NCBI GenBank assembly: GCA_030674875.1
Contig: JASXSU010000001.1
Span: forward strand, 1,378,001-1,442,000
DNA length: 64,000 bases
Source: Candidatus Endonucleibacter sp. (ex Gigantidas childressi)
GTDB taxonomy: Bacteria; Pseudomonadota; Gammaproteobacteria; Pseudomonadales; Endozoicomonadaceae
Direction: 5' to 3'
The notes under the pieces were generated by a model, which was not told the DNA's origin, did not search any database, and worked only from the letters and a program-made list of their open reading frames with translations. Shown piece by piece: positions 28,501 through 39,673 of this stretch. The number at the start of each line of letters is the position of its first letter. Within the stretch, counting starts at the first letter, position 1. The position numbers were made by a program, and so were the translations under genes.

Positions 28501-29670
28501 ATGTTAAATCTATATCATCAGTTGTTTACACAGAGGATAAGCCTTGTTACTGCTATTAAGTGTATGCTTTTTTCTTATTGCTGGTTAATATCATGCTGCA
28601 TTCAAGCTGGGTTAGATGATTATGTTTTGGGCAGCATAAATATTCAAAATGAGATACAGGAATGGCATTTTAGATATATTTCACCGATGCCATCAAAAGA
28701 TATACAAAATTACTTATGTGTGATGATTGATAAATGCATTATATTAGATGAAGAAACTGAAAAGCAAGTGTCAGGCATCATGTTTAATATGTTGCAAAAA
28801 AAGACAGCTTTAGAATTTCATCACATGAATAATAATCATAGCCTCCAAGTTGATGTTAGTAATAATTCATTATCAGTTGCTGATATTATCATTTGGATAC
28901 AATATTTTTTAGAAGGATATAAAGCATATGAATCTGTTCTTATAGGTATACTTACACTTGATAAAGGCACAGAGGTGCTAAGGTGTGAGATTAAAACAAT
29001 CTCACTGATAAATCATAAATCAGATGATAATGGTGTCATAATTGAAGGTAGATGTAGTGAGTTAACGATTCTCACAAAACTACGCGAATTAGCTGCGTGT
29101 GTGAGATATGCGTCTGAAAAAAGCGCTACAGTTAATGATGTAGATTGTGAACAGTTACCATGTCTACATCAGACAAAAAACATATTGTCTGATGGTGTTC
29201 CAGAGCTTAAAAAGAGTACTACTGCACATACAAAAGATCCTGTTAGGGAAAAGAATTTTTCCTGCCAATACTGTGAGAAGACATTTTGGGTTCAATGGAG
29301 TTTAAGCGAACATGAAAGAACTCATGCTGGGGAAAAGCCTTATACTTGCGGAATATGTGACAAGAGCTTTGCTTCCAGAAGTAAGATATACGCACATCTG
29401 AGAATTCATACTAAGGAAAAGCTTTTTAGGTGCATATACTGTGGCAAGGACTTCAGTACTAATTGGAATTTAACCGTACATACAAAACATCATACTGAGG
29501 AAAGGTCTTTTATGTGCGAATACTGTCCCCAGATATTTAGGAATAAATGTAATTTAATTAAACATATAAGAGTTCATACTGGGGAAAAGCCTTTTGTGTG
29601 CGACCAATGTAATAAGGCATTTAGTCAGAGCAGTAGTTTAAAAACACATATGAAGACTCATGATAGGTAA
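28501..29670 (+). CDS. Zinc-finger protein, copy 4
   Basis: 389 residues, same architecture as copy 1. N-terminal domain is of the SINIQNEIQEWHFRYISP subtype up to about residue 105 and then of the copy-8 subtype (SNNSLSVADIIIW, ISLINHKS), so it is a mosaic. Five fingers: VWSE, SSKA (with Ile for the core Leu), TWNV, NCNK, QSST. The same first, second and fourth fingers recur in copy 10 and the first two in copy 13. Confidence 0.9.
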   Translation: MLNLYHQLFTQRISLVTAIKCMLFSYCWLISCCIQAGLDDYVLGSINIQNEIQEWHFRYISPMPSKDIQNYLCVMIDKCIILDEETEKQVSGIMFNMLQKKTALEFHHMNNNHSLQVDVSNNSLSVADIIIWIQYFLEGYKAYESVLIGILTLDKGTEVLRCEIKTISLINHKSDDNGVIIEGRCSELTILTKLRELAACVRYASEKSATVNDVDCEQLPCLHQTKNILSDGVPELKKSTTAHTKDPVREKNFSCQYCEKTFWVQWSLSEHERTHAGEKPYTCGICDKSFASRSKIYAHLRIHTKEKLFRCIYCGKDFSTNWNLTVHTKHHTEERSFMCEYCPQIFRNKCNLIKHIRVHTGEKPFVCDQCNKAFSQSSSLKTHMKTHDR

Positions 29671-30351
29671 AAAGCCTGATTATTGCGAAAAGTATGGTTA
29701 GAAATTTACTAACAGCGATAAAAATGGAATATCCACATAGTTGTCCAATAAAGCTTAGGCGGATTCAAGTCTGAAGTGCATTACTTGACTAGGTAGAAGA
29801 AAGGGCCAGCTGAAGGTAAGCTCCTACCCTTTTCTCCGGCAAGAGATGAAGTGATGTTGGATTAATACAATAAGTGCAATTGACTGAAATTTTATAGGTG
29901 AGCCAGCTGCCGGTATATTTGTAGCTTGAGTTGGATGTACTGCGTCCATGAACAGAACCACTTCATCCTTTGGTAGAGAGGCTTTTAGCTCTTCATTCTA
30001 CTCGCCCTAGCCGGCTTTGTACGCAGCCTATCTGTTCGGCCTTGTGCTTGCCTATATTCACGCCAGTATTCCTTGCCAACTCACGGCTCACCGTGGACTG
30101 GCTGGTGCCAATGATCTCCGCTATATCCCTTTGGCTTCAACCGCTTTTCTTTAGTGCGGAAATCTGGCATCGTTGTTCGTAAGCCAGTTGTTGGTAAGTT
30201 ATCGTCATCACTTCATCTCTTGCCGGAGAAAAGAGTAGGAGCTTACCTTCAGCTTGCCCTTTCTTCTACCTAGTCAAGTAATGCACTTCCGACTTGAATC
30301 CGCCTAGGTTATAATTTCAATTTTTTATAATTACAGAGGTAAAAATCAAGC
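29671..30351. repeat. Nested IS scar between copies 4 and 5 (type 1)
   Basis: Same junctions as the reference scar. Distinguished by GGTAAGCTCCTACCC in the left part and a 5-bp loss at ATTCACGCCAGT in the IS30-A part, which is also seen before copy 11. Confidence 0.85.
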
Positions 30352-31521
30352 ATGTTAAATCTATATCATCAGCTGTTTACACAGAGGATAAGCCTTGTTA
30401 CTGCTATTAAGTGTATGCTTTTTTCTTATTGCTGGTTAATATCATGCTGCATTCAAGCTGGGTTAGATAATTATGTTTTTGACAGCATAAAGGTTAAAAA
30501 TGATCTACAAGAATGGCAGTTTAGGTATATTTCACCGATACCATCACAAGATATACAAAATGACTTAGGTGTGATGATTGATAAATGCATCATATTAGAT
30601 GAAGAAACTGAAAAGCAAGTGTCAGCCATCATGATTAATATGTTGCAAAAAAACACAGATTTAGAATTTCATCACATGAATAATAATCATAGCCTCCAAG
30701 TTGATGTTAGTAATGATTCATTATCAGTTGCTGATATTATCATTTGGATACAATATTTTTTAGAAGAATATAAAGCATATGAATCTATTCTTATAGGTAT
30801 ACTTACACTTGATAAAGGCACAGAGGCGCTAAGGTGTGAGATTAAAACAATATCAATTATAAATCATAAATTAGATGATAATGGTGTCATAATTGAAGGT
30901 AGATGTAGTGAGTTAACGATTCTCACAAAGCTATTAGAGTTGGGTGCGTGTGTGAGATATGCGTCTGAAAAAAGCGCTACAGTTAATGATGTAGATTGTG
31001 AACAGTTACCATATCCATATCAGACAAAAAACATATTGTCTGATGGTGCTCCAGAGTTTAAAAAGAGTACTACTGCACATACAAAAGTTCCTGTTAGGAA
31101 AAAGAAGTCATTATGTCCAGTCTGTGGTAAGGCATTTAGGAGTCCATGGCATTTACGCGAACATGAAAGAACTCATACTATGGAAAGGCCTTATGATTGC
31201 AAAGAGTGTGGAAAGAGCTTTTCTGCCAAAGGTAATTTATCCATACATATGAGAATTCATAGTGATGAACGGCCTTTTAGGTGCACAGGCTGTGACATGG
31301 TCTTTAAGAGTAATCAGAATTTACGCCAACATAAAAAAATTCATACTGGGGAAAAGTCTTTTATATGCCAATACTGTCCCAAGACATGTAGGAGTAAAGC
31401 TAATTTAACTGTACATCTAAGAGTTCATACTAGGCAAAAGCCTTTTGTGTGCGACCAATGTAATAGGGGATTTAGTCAGAGCAGTAGTTTAAAAACACAT
31501 ATGAAGACTCATGATAGGTAA
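30352..31521 (+). CDS. Zinc-finger protein, copy 5
   Basis: 389 residues. N-terminal half nearly identical to copies 1, 9, 11 and 14 (SIKVKNDLQEWQF subtype). Five fingers: SWHE, AGNI, SQNQ, SANV (Cys in place of the core Phe, KTCRS), QSST. Copy 9 is the same gene with the third finger removed. Confidence 0.9.
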   Translation: MLNLYHQLFTQRISLVTAIKCMLFSYCWLISCCIQAGLDNYVFDSIKVKNDLQEWQFRYISPIPSQDIQNDLGVMIDKCIILDEETEKQVSAIMINMLQKNTDLEFHHMNNNHSLQVDVSNDSLSVADIIIWIQYFLEEYKAYESILIGILTLDKGTEALRCEIKTISIINHKLDDNGVIIEGRCSELTILTKLLELGACVRYASEKSATVNDVDCEQLPYPYQTKNILSDGAPEFKKSTTAHTKVPVRKKKSLCPVCGKAFRSPWHLREHERTHTMERPYDCKECGKSFSAKGNLSIHMRIHSDERPFRCTGCDMVFKSNQNLRQHKKIHTGEKSFICQYCPKTCRSKANLTVHLRVHTRQKPFVCDQCNRGFSQSSSLKTHMKTHDR

Positions 31522-32205
31522 AAAGCCTGATTGTTGCGAAAAGTCTGGTTAGAAATTTACTAACAGCGATAAAAATGGAATATCCACATAGTTGTCCAAT
31601 AAAACTTAGGCGGATTCAAGTCTGAAGTGCATCACTTGACTAGGTAGAAGAAAGGGCCAGTGAAGGTAAGCACCTACCCTTTTCTCCGGCAAGAGATGAA
31701 GTGATGCTGGATTAATACAATAAGTGCAAGTGACTGAAATTTTATAGGTGAGCCAGCTGCCGGTATATTTGTAGCTTGAGTTGGATGTACTGCGTCCATG
31801 AACAGAACCACTTCATCCTTTGGTAGAGAGGCTTTTAGCTCTTCATTCAACTCGCCCTAGCCGGCTTTGTACGCCGCCTATCTGTTCGGCCTTGTGCTTG
31901 CCTATATTCACGTTCGCCAGTATTCCTTGCCAACTTACGGCTCACCGTGGACTGGCTGGTGCCAATGATCTCCGCTATATCCCTTTGGCTGCAACCGCTT
32001 TTCTTTAGTGCGGAAATCTGGCATCGTTGTTAGTAAGCCAGTTGTTGGTAAGTTATCGTCATCACTTCATTTCTTGCCGGAGAAAAGAGTAGGAGCTTAC
32101 CTTCAGTTAGCCCTTTCTTCTACCTAGTCAAGTAATGCACTTCAGATTTAGATCCGCTTAGGTTATAATTTCAATTTTTTACAATTACAGAGGTAAAAAT
32201 CAAGT
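31522..32205. repeat. Nested IS scar between copies 5 and 6 (type 1)
   Basis: Same junctions as the reference scar, but with GGGCCAGTGAAGG (2-bp loss) in the left IS30-A end. That variant also marks the scars after copies 7, 9 and 10, so those scars share a more recent ancestor. Confidence 0.85.
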
Positions 32206-33402
32206 ATGTTAAATCTATATCATCAGTTGTTTACGCAGAGGATAAGCCTTGTTACTGCTATTAAGTGTATGCTTTTTTCTTATTGCTGGTTAATATCATG
32301 CTGCATTCAAGCTGGGTTAGATAATTATGTTTTTAACAGCATAAATATTCAAAATGAGATACAGAAATGGCATTTTAGATATATTCCACCGATACCATCA
32401 AAAGATATACAACATGACTTATGTGTGATGATTGATAAATGCATCATATTAGATGAAGAAACTGAAAAGCAAGTGTCAGCCATCATGCATAATATGTTGC
32501 AAAAAAACACAGCTTTAGAATTTCATCGCATGACTAACAATCACAGCCTCCAAGTTGATGTTAGTAATGATTCATTATCAGTTGCGGATATTATCATTTG
32601 TATACAAGATTTTGTAGAAGGATATAAAGCATATGAATCTGTTCATATAGGTATACTTACACTTGATAAAGGCACAGAGGTGCTAAGGTGTGAGATTAAA
32701 ACAATCTCAATGATAAATCATAAATCAGATGATAATGGTGTCATAATTGAAGGTAGATGTAGTGAGTTAACGATTCTCACAAAACTATTAGAATTAGGTG
32801 CGTATGTGAGATATGCGTCTGAAAAAAGCGCTACAGTTACTGATGTAGATTGTGAACAGTTACCATGTCTACATCAGACAAAAAACATATTGTCTGATGG
32901 TGTTCTAGAGTTTAAAAAGAGTACTACTGCACATACAACAGTTCCTGTTAAGGAAAAGAAGTTCTTTTGTAAATGCTGTAACAAGGCATTTGAGCGTCTA
33001 TTTAATTTACGCGAACATGAAAGCATTCATACTGATCAACCTTATGCTTGCAAAGTGTGTGGCAATAACTTTTCTTCCAAAGGTAATTTATCCAAACATA
33101 TGAGAATTCATAGTGATGCACGGCCTTTTAGGTGCACAGACTGTGACAAGGGCTTTAAGAGTAATTCGAATTTACTCGAACATAAACTAACTCATACTGG
33201 GGAACAGTCTTATATATGCCAATACTGTGGCAAGGCGTTTAGCCGTAAATCTAATTTAACTACACATATAAGAACTCATACTGGGGAAAAGCCTTTTGTG
33301 TGCGACCAATGTAATAGGGGATTTAGTCAGAGCGGTAGTTTAAAAAAACATATAAAGACTCATATAGGTAAAAAGCCTGATTGTTGCGAAAAGTCTGGTT
33401 AG
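32206..33402 (+). CDS. Zinc-finger protein, copy 6
   Basis: 398 residues. N-terminal domain nearly identical to copy 7. Five fingers: RFNE, SGNK, SSNE, RSNT, QGSK. The linker between fingers 1 and 2 is one residue short (HTDQPYAC), as in copy 15. A one-base difference near the end lets the frame run into a 12-residue tail ending CCEKSG that most other copies lack because they stop at HDR. Confidence 0.9.
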   Translation: MLNLYHQLFTQRISLVTAIKCMLFSYCWLISCCIQAGLDNYVFNSINIQNEIQKWHFRYIPPIPSKDIQHDLCVMIDKCIILDEETEKQVSAIMHNMLQKNTALEFHRMTNNHSLQVDVSNDSLSVADIIICIQDFVEGYKAYESVHIGILTLDKGTEVLRCEIKTISMINHKSDDNGVIIEGRCSELTILTKLLELGAYVRYASEKSATVTDVDCEQLPCLHQTKNILSDGVLEFKKSTTAHTTVPVKEKKFFCKCCNKAFERLFNLREHESIHTDQPYACKVCGNNFSSKGNLSKHMRIHSDARPFRCTDCDKGFKSNSNLLEHKLTHTGEQSYICQYCGKAFSRKSNLTTHIRTHTGEKPFVCDQCNRGFSQSGSLKKHIKTHIGKKPDCCEKSG

Positions 33403-34199
33403 AAATTTACTAACAGAGACCTTTGCACGATTGTTCTTTTGCCAGCTGGCTGCTTTAAAAACGCACTAAATCGATCATTTACAAGCATAAATCATCTATT
33501 TTAGTGCGTGTTTTCCTCACCGACTAACAAAATTACGGCTCGTGCAAAGGTCTCTAACAGCGATAAAAATGGAATATCCACATAGTTGTCCAATAAAGCT
33601 TAGGCGGATTCAAGTCTGAAGTGCATCACTTGACTAGGTAGAAGAAAGGGCCAGCTGAAGGTAAGCTCCTACCCTTTTCTCCGGCAAGAGATGAAGTGAT
33701 GTTGGATTAATACAATAAGTGCAATTGACTGAAATTTTATAGGTGAGCCAGCTGCCGGTATATTTGTAGCTTGAGTTGGATGTACTGCGTCCATGAACAG
33801 AACCACTTCATCCTTTGGTAGCGAGGCTTTTAGCTCTTCATTCTACTCGCCCTAGCCGGCTCTGTACGCCGCCTATCTGTTCGGCCTTGTGCTTGCCTAT
33901 ATTCACTTCGCCAGTATTCCTTGCCAACTCACGGCTCACAGTGGACTGGCTGGTGCCAATGATCTCCGCTATCTCCCTTTGGGTGCAACCGCTTTTCTTT
34001 AGTGCGGAAATCTGGCATCGTTGTTCGTAAGCCAGTTGTTGGTAAGTTATCGTCATCACTTCATTTCTTGCCGGAGAAAAGAGTAGGAGCTTACCTTCAG
34101 TTAGCCCTTTCTTCTACCTAGTCAAGTAATGCACTTCAGATTTGGATCCGCTTAGGCTATAATTTCAATTTTTTACAATTACAGAGGTAAAAATCAAGT
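33403..34199. repeat. Nested IS scar between copies 6 and 7, with MITE-B
   Basis: Reference scar plus a 139-bp MITE-B (33416-33554) in the gene-proximal part. The antisense IS30-A N-terminal ORF is open at 33838-34059. Confidence 0.85.
33416..33554. repeat. MITE-B copy with 5-bp target duplication
   Basis: 139 bp with perfect terminal inverted repeats GAGACCTTTGCACGA and TCGTGCAAAGGTCTC. The target TAACA is duplicated at 33411-33415 and 33555-33559; other scars show the single TAACAGCGAT. No coding capacity. Its parent element is not in the window. Confidence 0.9.
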
Positions 34200-35402
34200 A
34201 TGTTAAATCTATATCATCAGTTGTTTACACAGAGGATAAGCCTTGTTGCTGCTATTAAGTGTATGCTTTTTTCTTATTGCTGGTTAATATCATGCTGCAT
34301 TCAAGCTGGGTTAGATAATTATGTTTTTGACAGCATAAATATTCAAAATGAGATACAGAAATGGCATTTTAGATATATTCCACCGATACCATCAAAAGAT
34401 ATACAACATGACTTATGTGTGATGATTGATAAATGCATCATATTAGATGAAGAAACTGAAAAGCAAGTGTCAGCCATCATGCATAATATGTTGCAAAAAA
34501 ACACAGCTTTAGAATTTCATCACATGACTAACAATCACAGCCTCCAAGTTGATGTTAGTAATGATTCATTATCAGTTGCGGATATTATCATTTGGATACA
34601 AGATTTTGTAGAAGGATATAAAGCATATGAATCTGTTCATATAGGTATACTTACACTTAATAAAGGCACAGAGGTGCTAAGGTGTGAGATTAAAACAATC
34701 TCAATGATAAATCATAAATCAGATGATAATGGTGTCATAATTGAAGGTAGATGTAGTGAGTTAACGATTCTCACAAAACTATTAGAATTAGGTGCGTATG
34801 TGAGATATGCGTCTGAAAAAAGCGCTACAGTTAATGATGTAGATTGTGAACAGTTATCATGTCTACATCAGACAAAAAACATATTGCCTGATGGTGTTCC
34901 AGAGTTTAAAAAGAGTACTACTACACATACAAAAGCTCCTGTTAGGAAAAAGCAGTTATTATGTCCAGTCTGTGGCAAGGTATTTAGGAGTCCATGGGAT
35001 TTACGCCAACATGCAAGAACTCATGCTGGGGAAAGACCTTATGATTGCGAAGAGTGTGGAAAGACCTTTTCTATCAAAAGTACTTTATCCAGACATATGA
35101 AAAGTCATAGTAATGAACGGCCTTTTAAGTGCACAGGCTGTGACAAGGGCTTTAAGAGTAATCAGAATTTACTCGCACATAAAAAAAATCATACTGTGGA
35201 CAAGCCTTTTCTATGCAAATACTGTCTCAGGACATTTAGGCATAAAGCTCATTTAACTGCACATATAAGAATTCATACTGGGGAAAAGCCTTTTGTCTGC
35301 GACCAATGTAGTATGGCGTTTAGTCAGAACAGTAGTTTAAGATCACATATTATAAAGATTCATAGAGATAAAAAGCCTGATTGTTGCGAAAAGTCTGACT
35401 AG
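34200..35402 (+). CDS. Zinc-finger protein, copy 7
   Basis: 400 residues, the longest complete copy. Five fingers: SWDQ, ISTR, SQNA, HAHA, QSSS, the last with HX4H spacing. The tail IHRDKKPDCCEKSD is shared with copy 8. The N-terminal domain matches copy 6 almost exactly while the fingers resemble copies 5 and 8, so the gene is a mosaic. Confidence 0.9.
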   Translation: MLNLYHQLFTQRISLVAAIKCMLFSYCWLISCCIQAGLDNYVFDSINIQNEIQKWHFRYIPPIPSKDIQHDLCVMIDKCIILDEETEKQVSAIMHNMLQKNTALEFHHMTNNHSLQVDVSNDSLSVADIIIWIQDFVEGYKAYESVHIGILTLNKGTEVLRCEIKTISMINHKSDDNGVIIEGRCSELTILTKLLELGAYVRYASEKSATVNDVDCEQLSCLHQTKNILPDGVPEFKKSTTTHTKAPVRKKQLLCPVCGKVFRSPWDLRQHARTHAGERPYDCEECGKTFSIKSTLSRHMKSHSNERPFKCTGCDKGFKSNQNLLAHKKNHTVDKPFLCKYCLRTFRHKAHLTAHIRIHTGEKPFVCDQCSMAFSQNSSLRSHIIKIHRDKKPDCCEKSD

Positions 35403-36055
35403 AAATTTACTAACAGCGATAAAAATGGAATATCCACATAGTTGTCCAATAAAACTTAGGCGGATTCAAGTCTGAAGTGCATCACTTGACTAGGTAGAAG
35501 AAAGGGCCAGTGAAGGTAAGCACCTACCCTTTTCTCCGGCAAGAGATGAAGTGATGCTGGATTAATATAATAAGTGCAAGTGACTGAAATTTTATAGGTG
35601 AGCCAACTGCCGGTATATTTGTAGCTTGAGTTGGATGTACTGCGTCCATGAACAGAACCACTTCATCCTTTGGTAGAGAGGCTTTTAGCTCTTCATTCTA
35701 CTCGCCCTAGCCGACTCTGTACGCCGCCTATCTGTTCGGCCTTGTGCTTGCCTATATTCACGTTCGCCAGTATTCCTTGCCAACTCACGGCTCACCGTGG
35801 ACTGGCTGGTGCCAATGATCTCCGCTATATCCCTTTGGCTTCAACCGCTTTTCTTTAGTGCGGAAATCTGGCATCGTTGTTCGTAAGGCAGTTGTTGGTA
35901 AGTTATCGTCATCACTTCATCTCTTGCCGGAGAAAAGAGTAGGAGCTTACCTTCAGCTAGCCCTTTTTTCTACCTAGTCAAGTAATGCACTTCAGATTTG
36001 GATCCGCTTAGGTTATAATTTCAATTTTTTACAATTACAGAGGTAAAAATCAAGT
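35403..36055. repeat. Nested IS scar between copies 7 and 8 (type 1)
   Basis: Reference junctions with the GGGCCAGTGAAGG variant. The promoter -10 and the TTCAGA -35 precede copy 8. Confidence 0.85.
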
Positions 36056-37249
36056 ATGTTAAATTTATATCATCAGTTGTTTACACAGAGGATAAGCCTT
36101 GTTACTGCTATTAAGTGTATGCTTTTTTCTTATTGCTGGTTAATATCATGCTGCATTCAAGCTGGGTTAGATGATTATGTTTTTGGCAGCATAAATATTA
36201 AAAAGGAGCTACAAGAATGGCAGTTTAAGTATATTTCACCGATACCATCACAAGATAGACAAAATGACTTATGTGTGATGATTGATAAATGCATCATATT
36301 AGATCAAAAAACTGAAAATCAAGTGTCAGCCATCATGATTAATATGTTACAAAAAAACACAGATTTAGAATTTCATCACATGAATAATAATCATAGCCTC
36401 CAAGTTGATGTTAGTAATAATTCATTATCAGTTGCTGATATTATCATTTGGATACAATATTTTTTAGAAGGATATAAAGCATATGAATCTGTTCTTATAG
36501 GTATACTTACACTTGATAAAGGCACAGAGGTGCTAAGGTGTGAGATTAAAACAATCTCACTGATAAATCATAAATCAGATGATAATGGTGTCATAATTGA
36601 AGGTAGATGTAGTGAGTTAACGATTCTCACAAAACTATTAGAATTAGGTGCGTGTGTGAGATATGCGTCTGAAAAAAGCGCTACAGTTAATGGTGTAGAT
36701 TGTGAACAGTTACCATATCAGACAAAAAACATATTGTCTGATGGTGTTCTAGAGTTTAAAAAGAGTACTACACATACAAAAGCTCCTGTTAGGAAAAAGA
36801 CGTCATTATGTCCAGTCTGTGGCAGGGTATTTAGGGGTTCATGGGATTTACGCCAACATGCAAGAACTCATGCTGGGGAAAGGCCTTATGATTGCGAAGA
36901 GTGTGGAAATAACTTTTTTACCAAAGGTAATTTATCCAGACATATGAAAATTCATAGTGATGCACGGCCTTTTAGGTGCACAGACTGTGACAAGGGCTTT
37001 AAGAGTAATCAGAATTTACTCGAACATAAAAGAATTCATACTGAGGAAAAGCCTTTTCTATGCAAATACTGTCTCAGGATATTTAGGAATAAAGCTCATT
37101 TAACTGTACATATAAGAATTCATACTGGGGAAAAGCCTTTTGCCTGCGACCAATGTACTAGTGCGTTTAGTCAGAGCAGTAGTTTAAAATCACATATTAT
37201 AAAGATTCATAGAGATAAAAAGCCTGATTGTTGCGAAAAGTCTGACTAG
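36056..37249 (+). CDS. Zinc-finger protein, copy 8
   Basis: 397 residues. N-terminal subtype SINIKKELQEWQF with DRQND and DQKTEN, shared in part with copy 2; the middle is shared with copy 4. Five fingers: GWDQ, TGNR, SQNE, NAHV, QSSS. Two short deletions (EQLPYQTKN and TTHTK) shorten the linker before the fingers. Confidence 0.9.
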   Translation: MLNLYHQLFTQRISLVTAIKCMLFSYCWLISCCIQAGLDDYVFGSINIKKELQEWQFKYISPIPSQDRQNDLCVMIDKCIILDQKTENQVSAIMINMLQKNTDLEFHHMNNNHSLQVDVSNNSLSVADIIIWIQYFLEGYKAYESVLIGILTLDKGTEVLRCEIKTISLINHKSDDNGVIIEGRCSELTILTKLLELGACVRYASEKSATVNGVDCEQLPYQTKNILSDGVLEFKKSTTHTKAPVRKKTSLCPVCGRVFRGSWDLRQHARTHAGERPYDCEECGNNFFTKGNLSRHMKIHSDARPFRCTDCDKGFKSNQNLLEHKRIHTEEKPFLCKYCLRIFRNKAHLTVHIRIHTGEKPFACDQCTSAFSQSSSLKSHIIKIHRDKKPDCCEKSD

Positions 37250-37903
37250 AAATTTACTAACAGCGATAAAAATGGAATATCCACATAGTTGTCCAATAAA
37301 GCTTAGGCGGATTCAAGTCTGAAGTGCATTACTTGACTAGGTAGAAGAAAGGGCCAGCTGAAGGTAAGCTCCTACCCTTTTTTCCGGCAAGAGATGAAGT
37401 GATGCTGGATTAATATAATAAGTGCAAGTGACTGAAATTTTATAGGTGAGCCAACTGCCGGTATATTTGTAGCTTGAGTTGGATGTACTGCGTCCATGAA
37501 CAGAAGCACTTCATCCTTTGGTAGAGAGGCTTTTAGCTCTTCATTCTACTCGCCCTAGCCGGCTTTGTACGCCGCCTATCTGTTCGGCCTTGTGCTTGCT
37601 TATATTCACGTTCGCCAGTATTCCTTGCCAACTCACGGCTCACAGTGGACTGGCTGGTGCCAATGATCTCCGCTATCTCCCTTTGGCTTCAACCGCTTTT
37701 CTTTAGTGCGGAAATCTGGCATCGTTGTTCGTAATCCAGTTGTTGGTAAGTTATCGTCATCAATTCATCTCTTGCCGGAGAAAAGAGTAGGAGCTTACCT
37801 TCAGCTTGCCCTTTCTTCTACCTAGTCAAGTAATGCACTTCCGACTTGAATCCGCCTAGGTTATAATTTCAATTTTTTATAATTACAGAGGTAAAAATCA
37901 AGT
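37250..37903. repeat. Nested IS scar between copies 8 and 9 (type 1)
   Basis: Reference junctions with the GGGCCAGCTGAAGG form. Confidence 0.85.
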
Positions 37904-38989
37904 ATGTTAAATCTATATCATCAGTTGTTTACACAGAGGATAAGCCTTGTTGCTGCTATTAAGTGTATGCTTTTTTCTTATTGCTGGTTAATATCATGCT
38001 GCATTCAAGCTGGGTTAGATAATTATGTTTTTGACAGCATAAAGGTTAAAAATGATCTACAAGAATGGCAGTTTAGGTATATTTCACCGATACCATCACA
38101 AGATATACAAAATGACTTAGGTGTGATGATTGATAAATGCATCATATTAGATGAAGAAACTGAAAAGCAAGTGTCAGCCATCATGATTAATATGTTGCAA
38201 AAAAACACAGATTTAGAATTTCATGACATGAATAATAATCATAGCCTCCAAGTTGATGTTAGTAATGATTCATTATCAGTTGCTGATATTATCATTTGGA
38301 TACAATATTTTTTAGAAGAATATAAAGCATATGAATCTATTCTTATAGGTATACTTACACTTGATAAAGGCACAGAGGCGCTAAGGTGTGAGATTAAAAC
38401 AATATCAATTATAAATCATAAATTAGATGATAATGGTGTCATAATTGAAGGTAGATGTAGTGAGTTAACGATTCTCACAAAGCTATTAGAGTTGGGTGCG
38501 TGTGTGAGATATGCGTCTGAAAACAGCGCTACAGTTAATGATGTAGATTGTGAACAGTTACCATATCCATATCAGACAAAAAATATATTGTCTGATGGTG
38601 CTCCAGAGTTTAAAAAGAGTGCTACTGCACATACAAAAGTTCCTGTTAGGAAAAAGAAGTTCTTCTGTCCAGTCTGTGGCAAGGCATTTAGGAGTCCATG
38701 GCATTTACGCGAACATGAAAGAACTCATACTATGGAAAGGCCTTATGATTGCAAAGAGTGTGGAAAGAGCTTTTCTGCCAAAGGTAATTTATCCATACAT
38801 ATGAGAATTCATACTGGGGAAAAGTCTTTTATATGCCAATACTGTCCCAAGACATGTAGGAGTAAAGCTAATTTAACTGTACATCTAAGAGTTCATACTA
38901 GGCAAAAGCCTTTTGTGTGCGACCAATGTAATAGGGGATTTAGTCAGAGCAGTAGTTTAAAAACACATATGAAGACTCATGATAGGTAA
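37904..38989 (+). CDS. Zinc-finger protein, copy 9, four fingers
   Basis: 361 residues. Almost identical to copy 5, but exactly one 28-residue module (copy 5 finger 3, SQNQ) is missing between MRIH and TGEKSF. Remaining fingers: SWHE, AGNI, SANV, QSST. Clean loss of 84 bp between homologous linkers indicates recombination between fingers. Confidence 0.9.
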   Translation: MLNLYHQLFTQRISLVAAIKCMLFSYCWLISCCIQAGLDNYVFDSIKVKNDLQEWQFRYISPIPSQDIQNDLGVMIDKCIILDEETEKQVSAIMINMLQKNTDLEFHDMNNNHSLQVDVSNDSLSVADIIIWIQYFLEEYKAYESILIGILTLDKGTEALRCEIKTISIINHKLDDNGVIIEGRCSELTILTKLLELGACVRYASENSATVNDVDCEQLPYPYQTKNILSDGAPEFKKSATAHTKVPVRKKKFFCPVCGKAFRSPWHLREHERTHTMERPYDCKECGKSFSAKGNLSIHMRIHTGEKSFICQYCPKTCRSKANLTVHLRVHTRQKPFVCDQCNRGFSQSSSLKTHMKTHDR

Positions 38990-39673
38990 AAAGCCTGATT
39001 GTTGCGAAAAGTCTGGTTAGAAAGTTACTAACAGCGATAAAAATGGAATATCCACATAGTTGTCCAATAAAGCTTAGGCGGATTCAAGTCTGAAGTGCAT
39101 CACTTGACTAGGTAGAAGAAAGGGCCAGTGAAGGTAAGCTCCTACCCTTTTCTCCGGCAAGAGATGAAGTGATGCTGGATTAATATAATAAGTGCAAGTG
39201 ACTGAAATTTTATAGGTGAGCCAGCTTCCGGTATATTTGTAGCTTGAGTTGGATGTACTGCGTCCATGAACAGAGCCACTTCATCCTTTGGTAGAGAGGC
39301 TTTTAGCTCTTCATTCTACTCGCCCTAGCCGACTCTGTACGCCGCCTATCTGTTCGGCCTTGTGCTTGCCTATATTCACGTTCGCCAGTATTCCTTGCCA
39401 ACTCACGGCTCACCGTGGACTGGCTGGTGCCAATGATCTCCGCTATCTCCCTTTGGCTTCAACCGCTTTTCTTTAGTGCGGAAATCTGGCATCGCTGTTC
39501 GTAAGCCAGTTGTTGGTAAGTTATCGTCATCAATTCATCTCTTGCCGGAGAAAAGAGTAGGAGCTTACCTTCAGCTTGCCCTTTCTTCTACCTAGTCAAG
39601 TAATGCACTTTAGATTTAGATCCGCTTAGGTTATAATTTCAATTTATTACAATTACAGAGGTGCAAATCAAGC
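38990..39673. repeat. Nested IS scar between copies 9 and 10 (type 1)
   Basis: Reference junctions with the GGGCCAGTGAAGG variant. Confidence 0.85.
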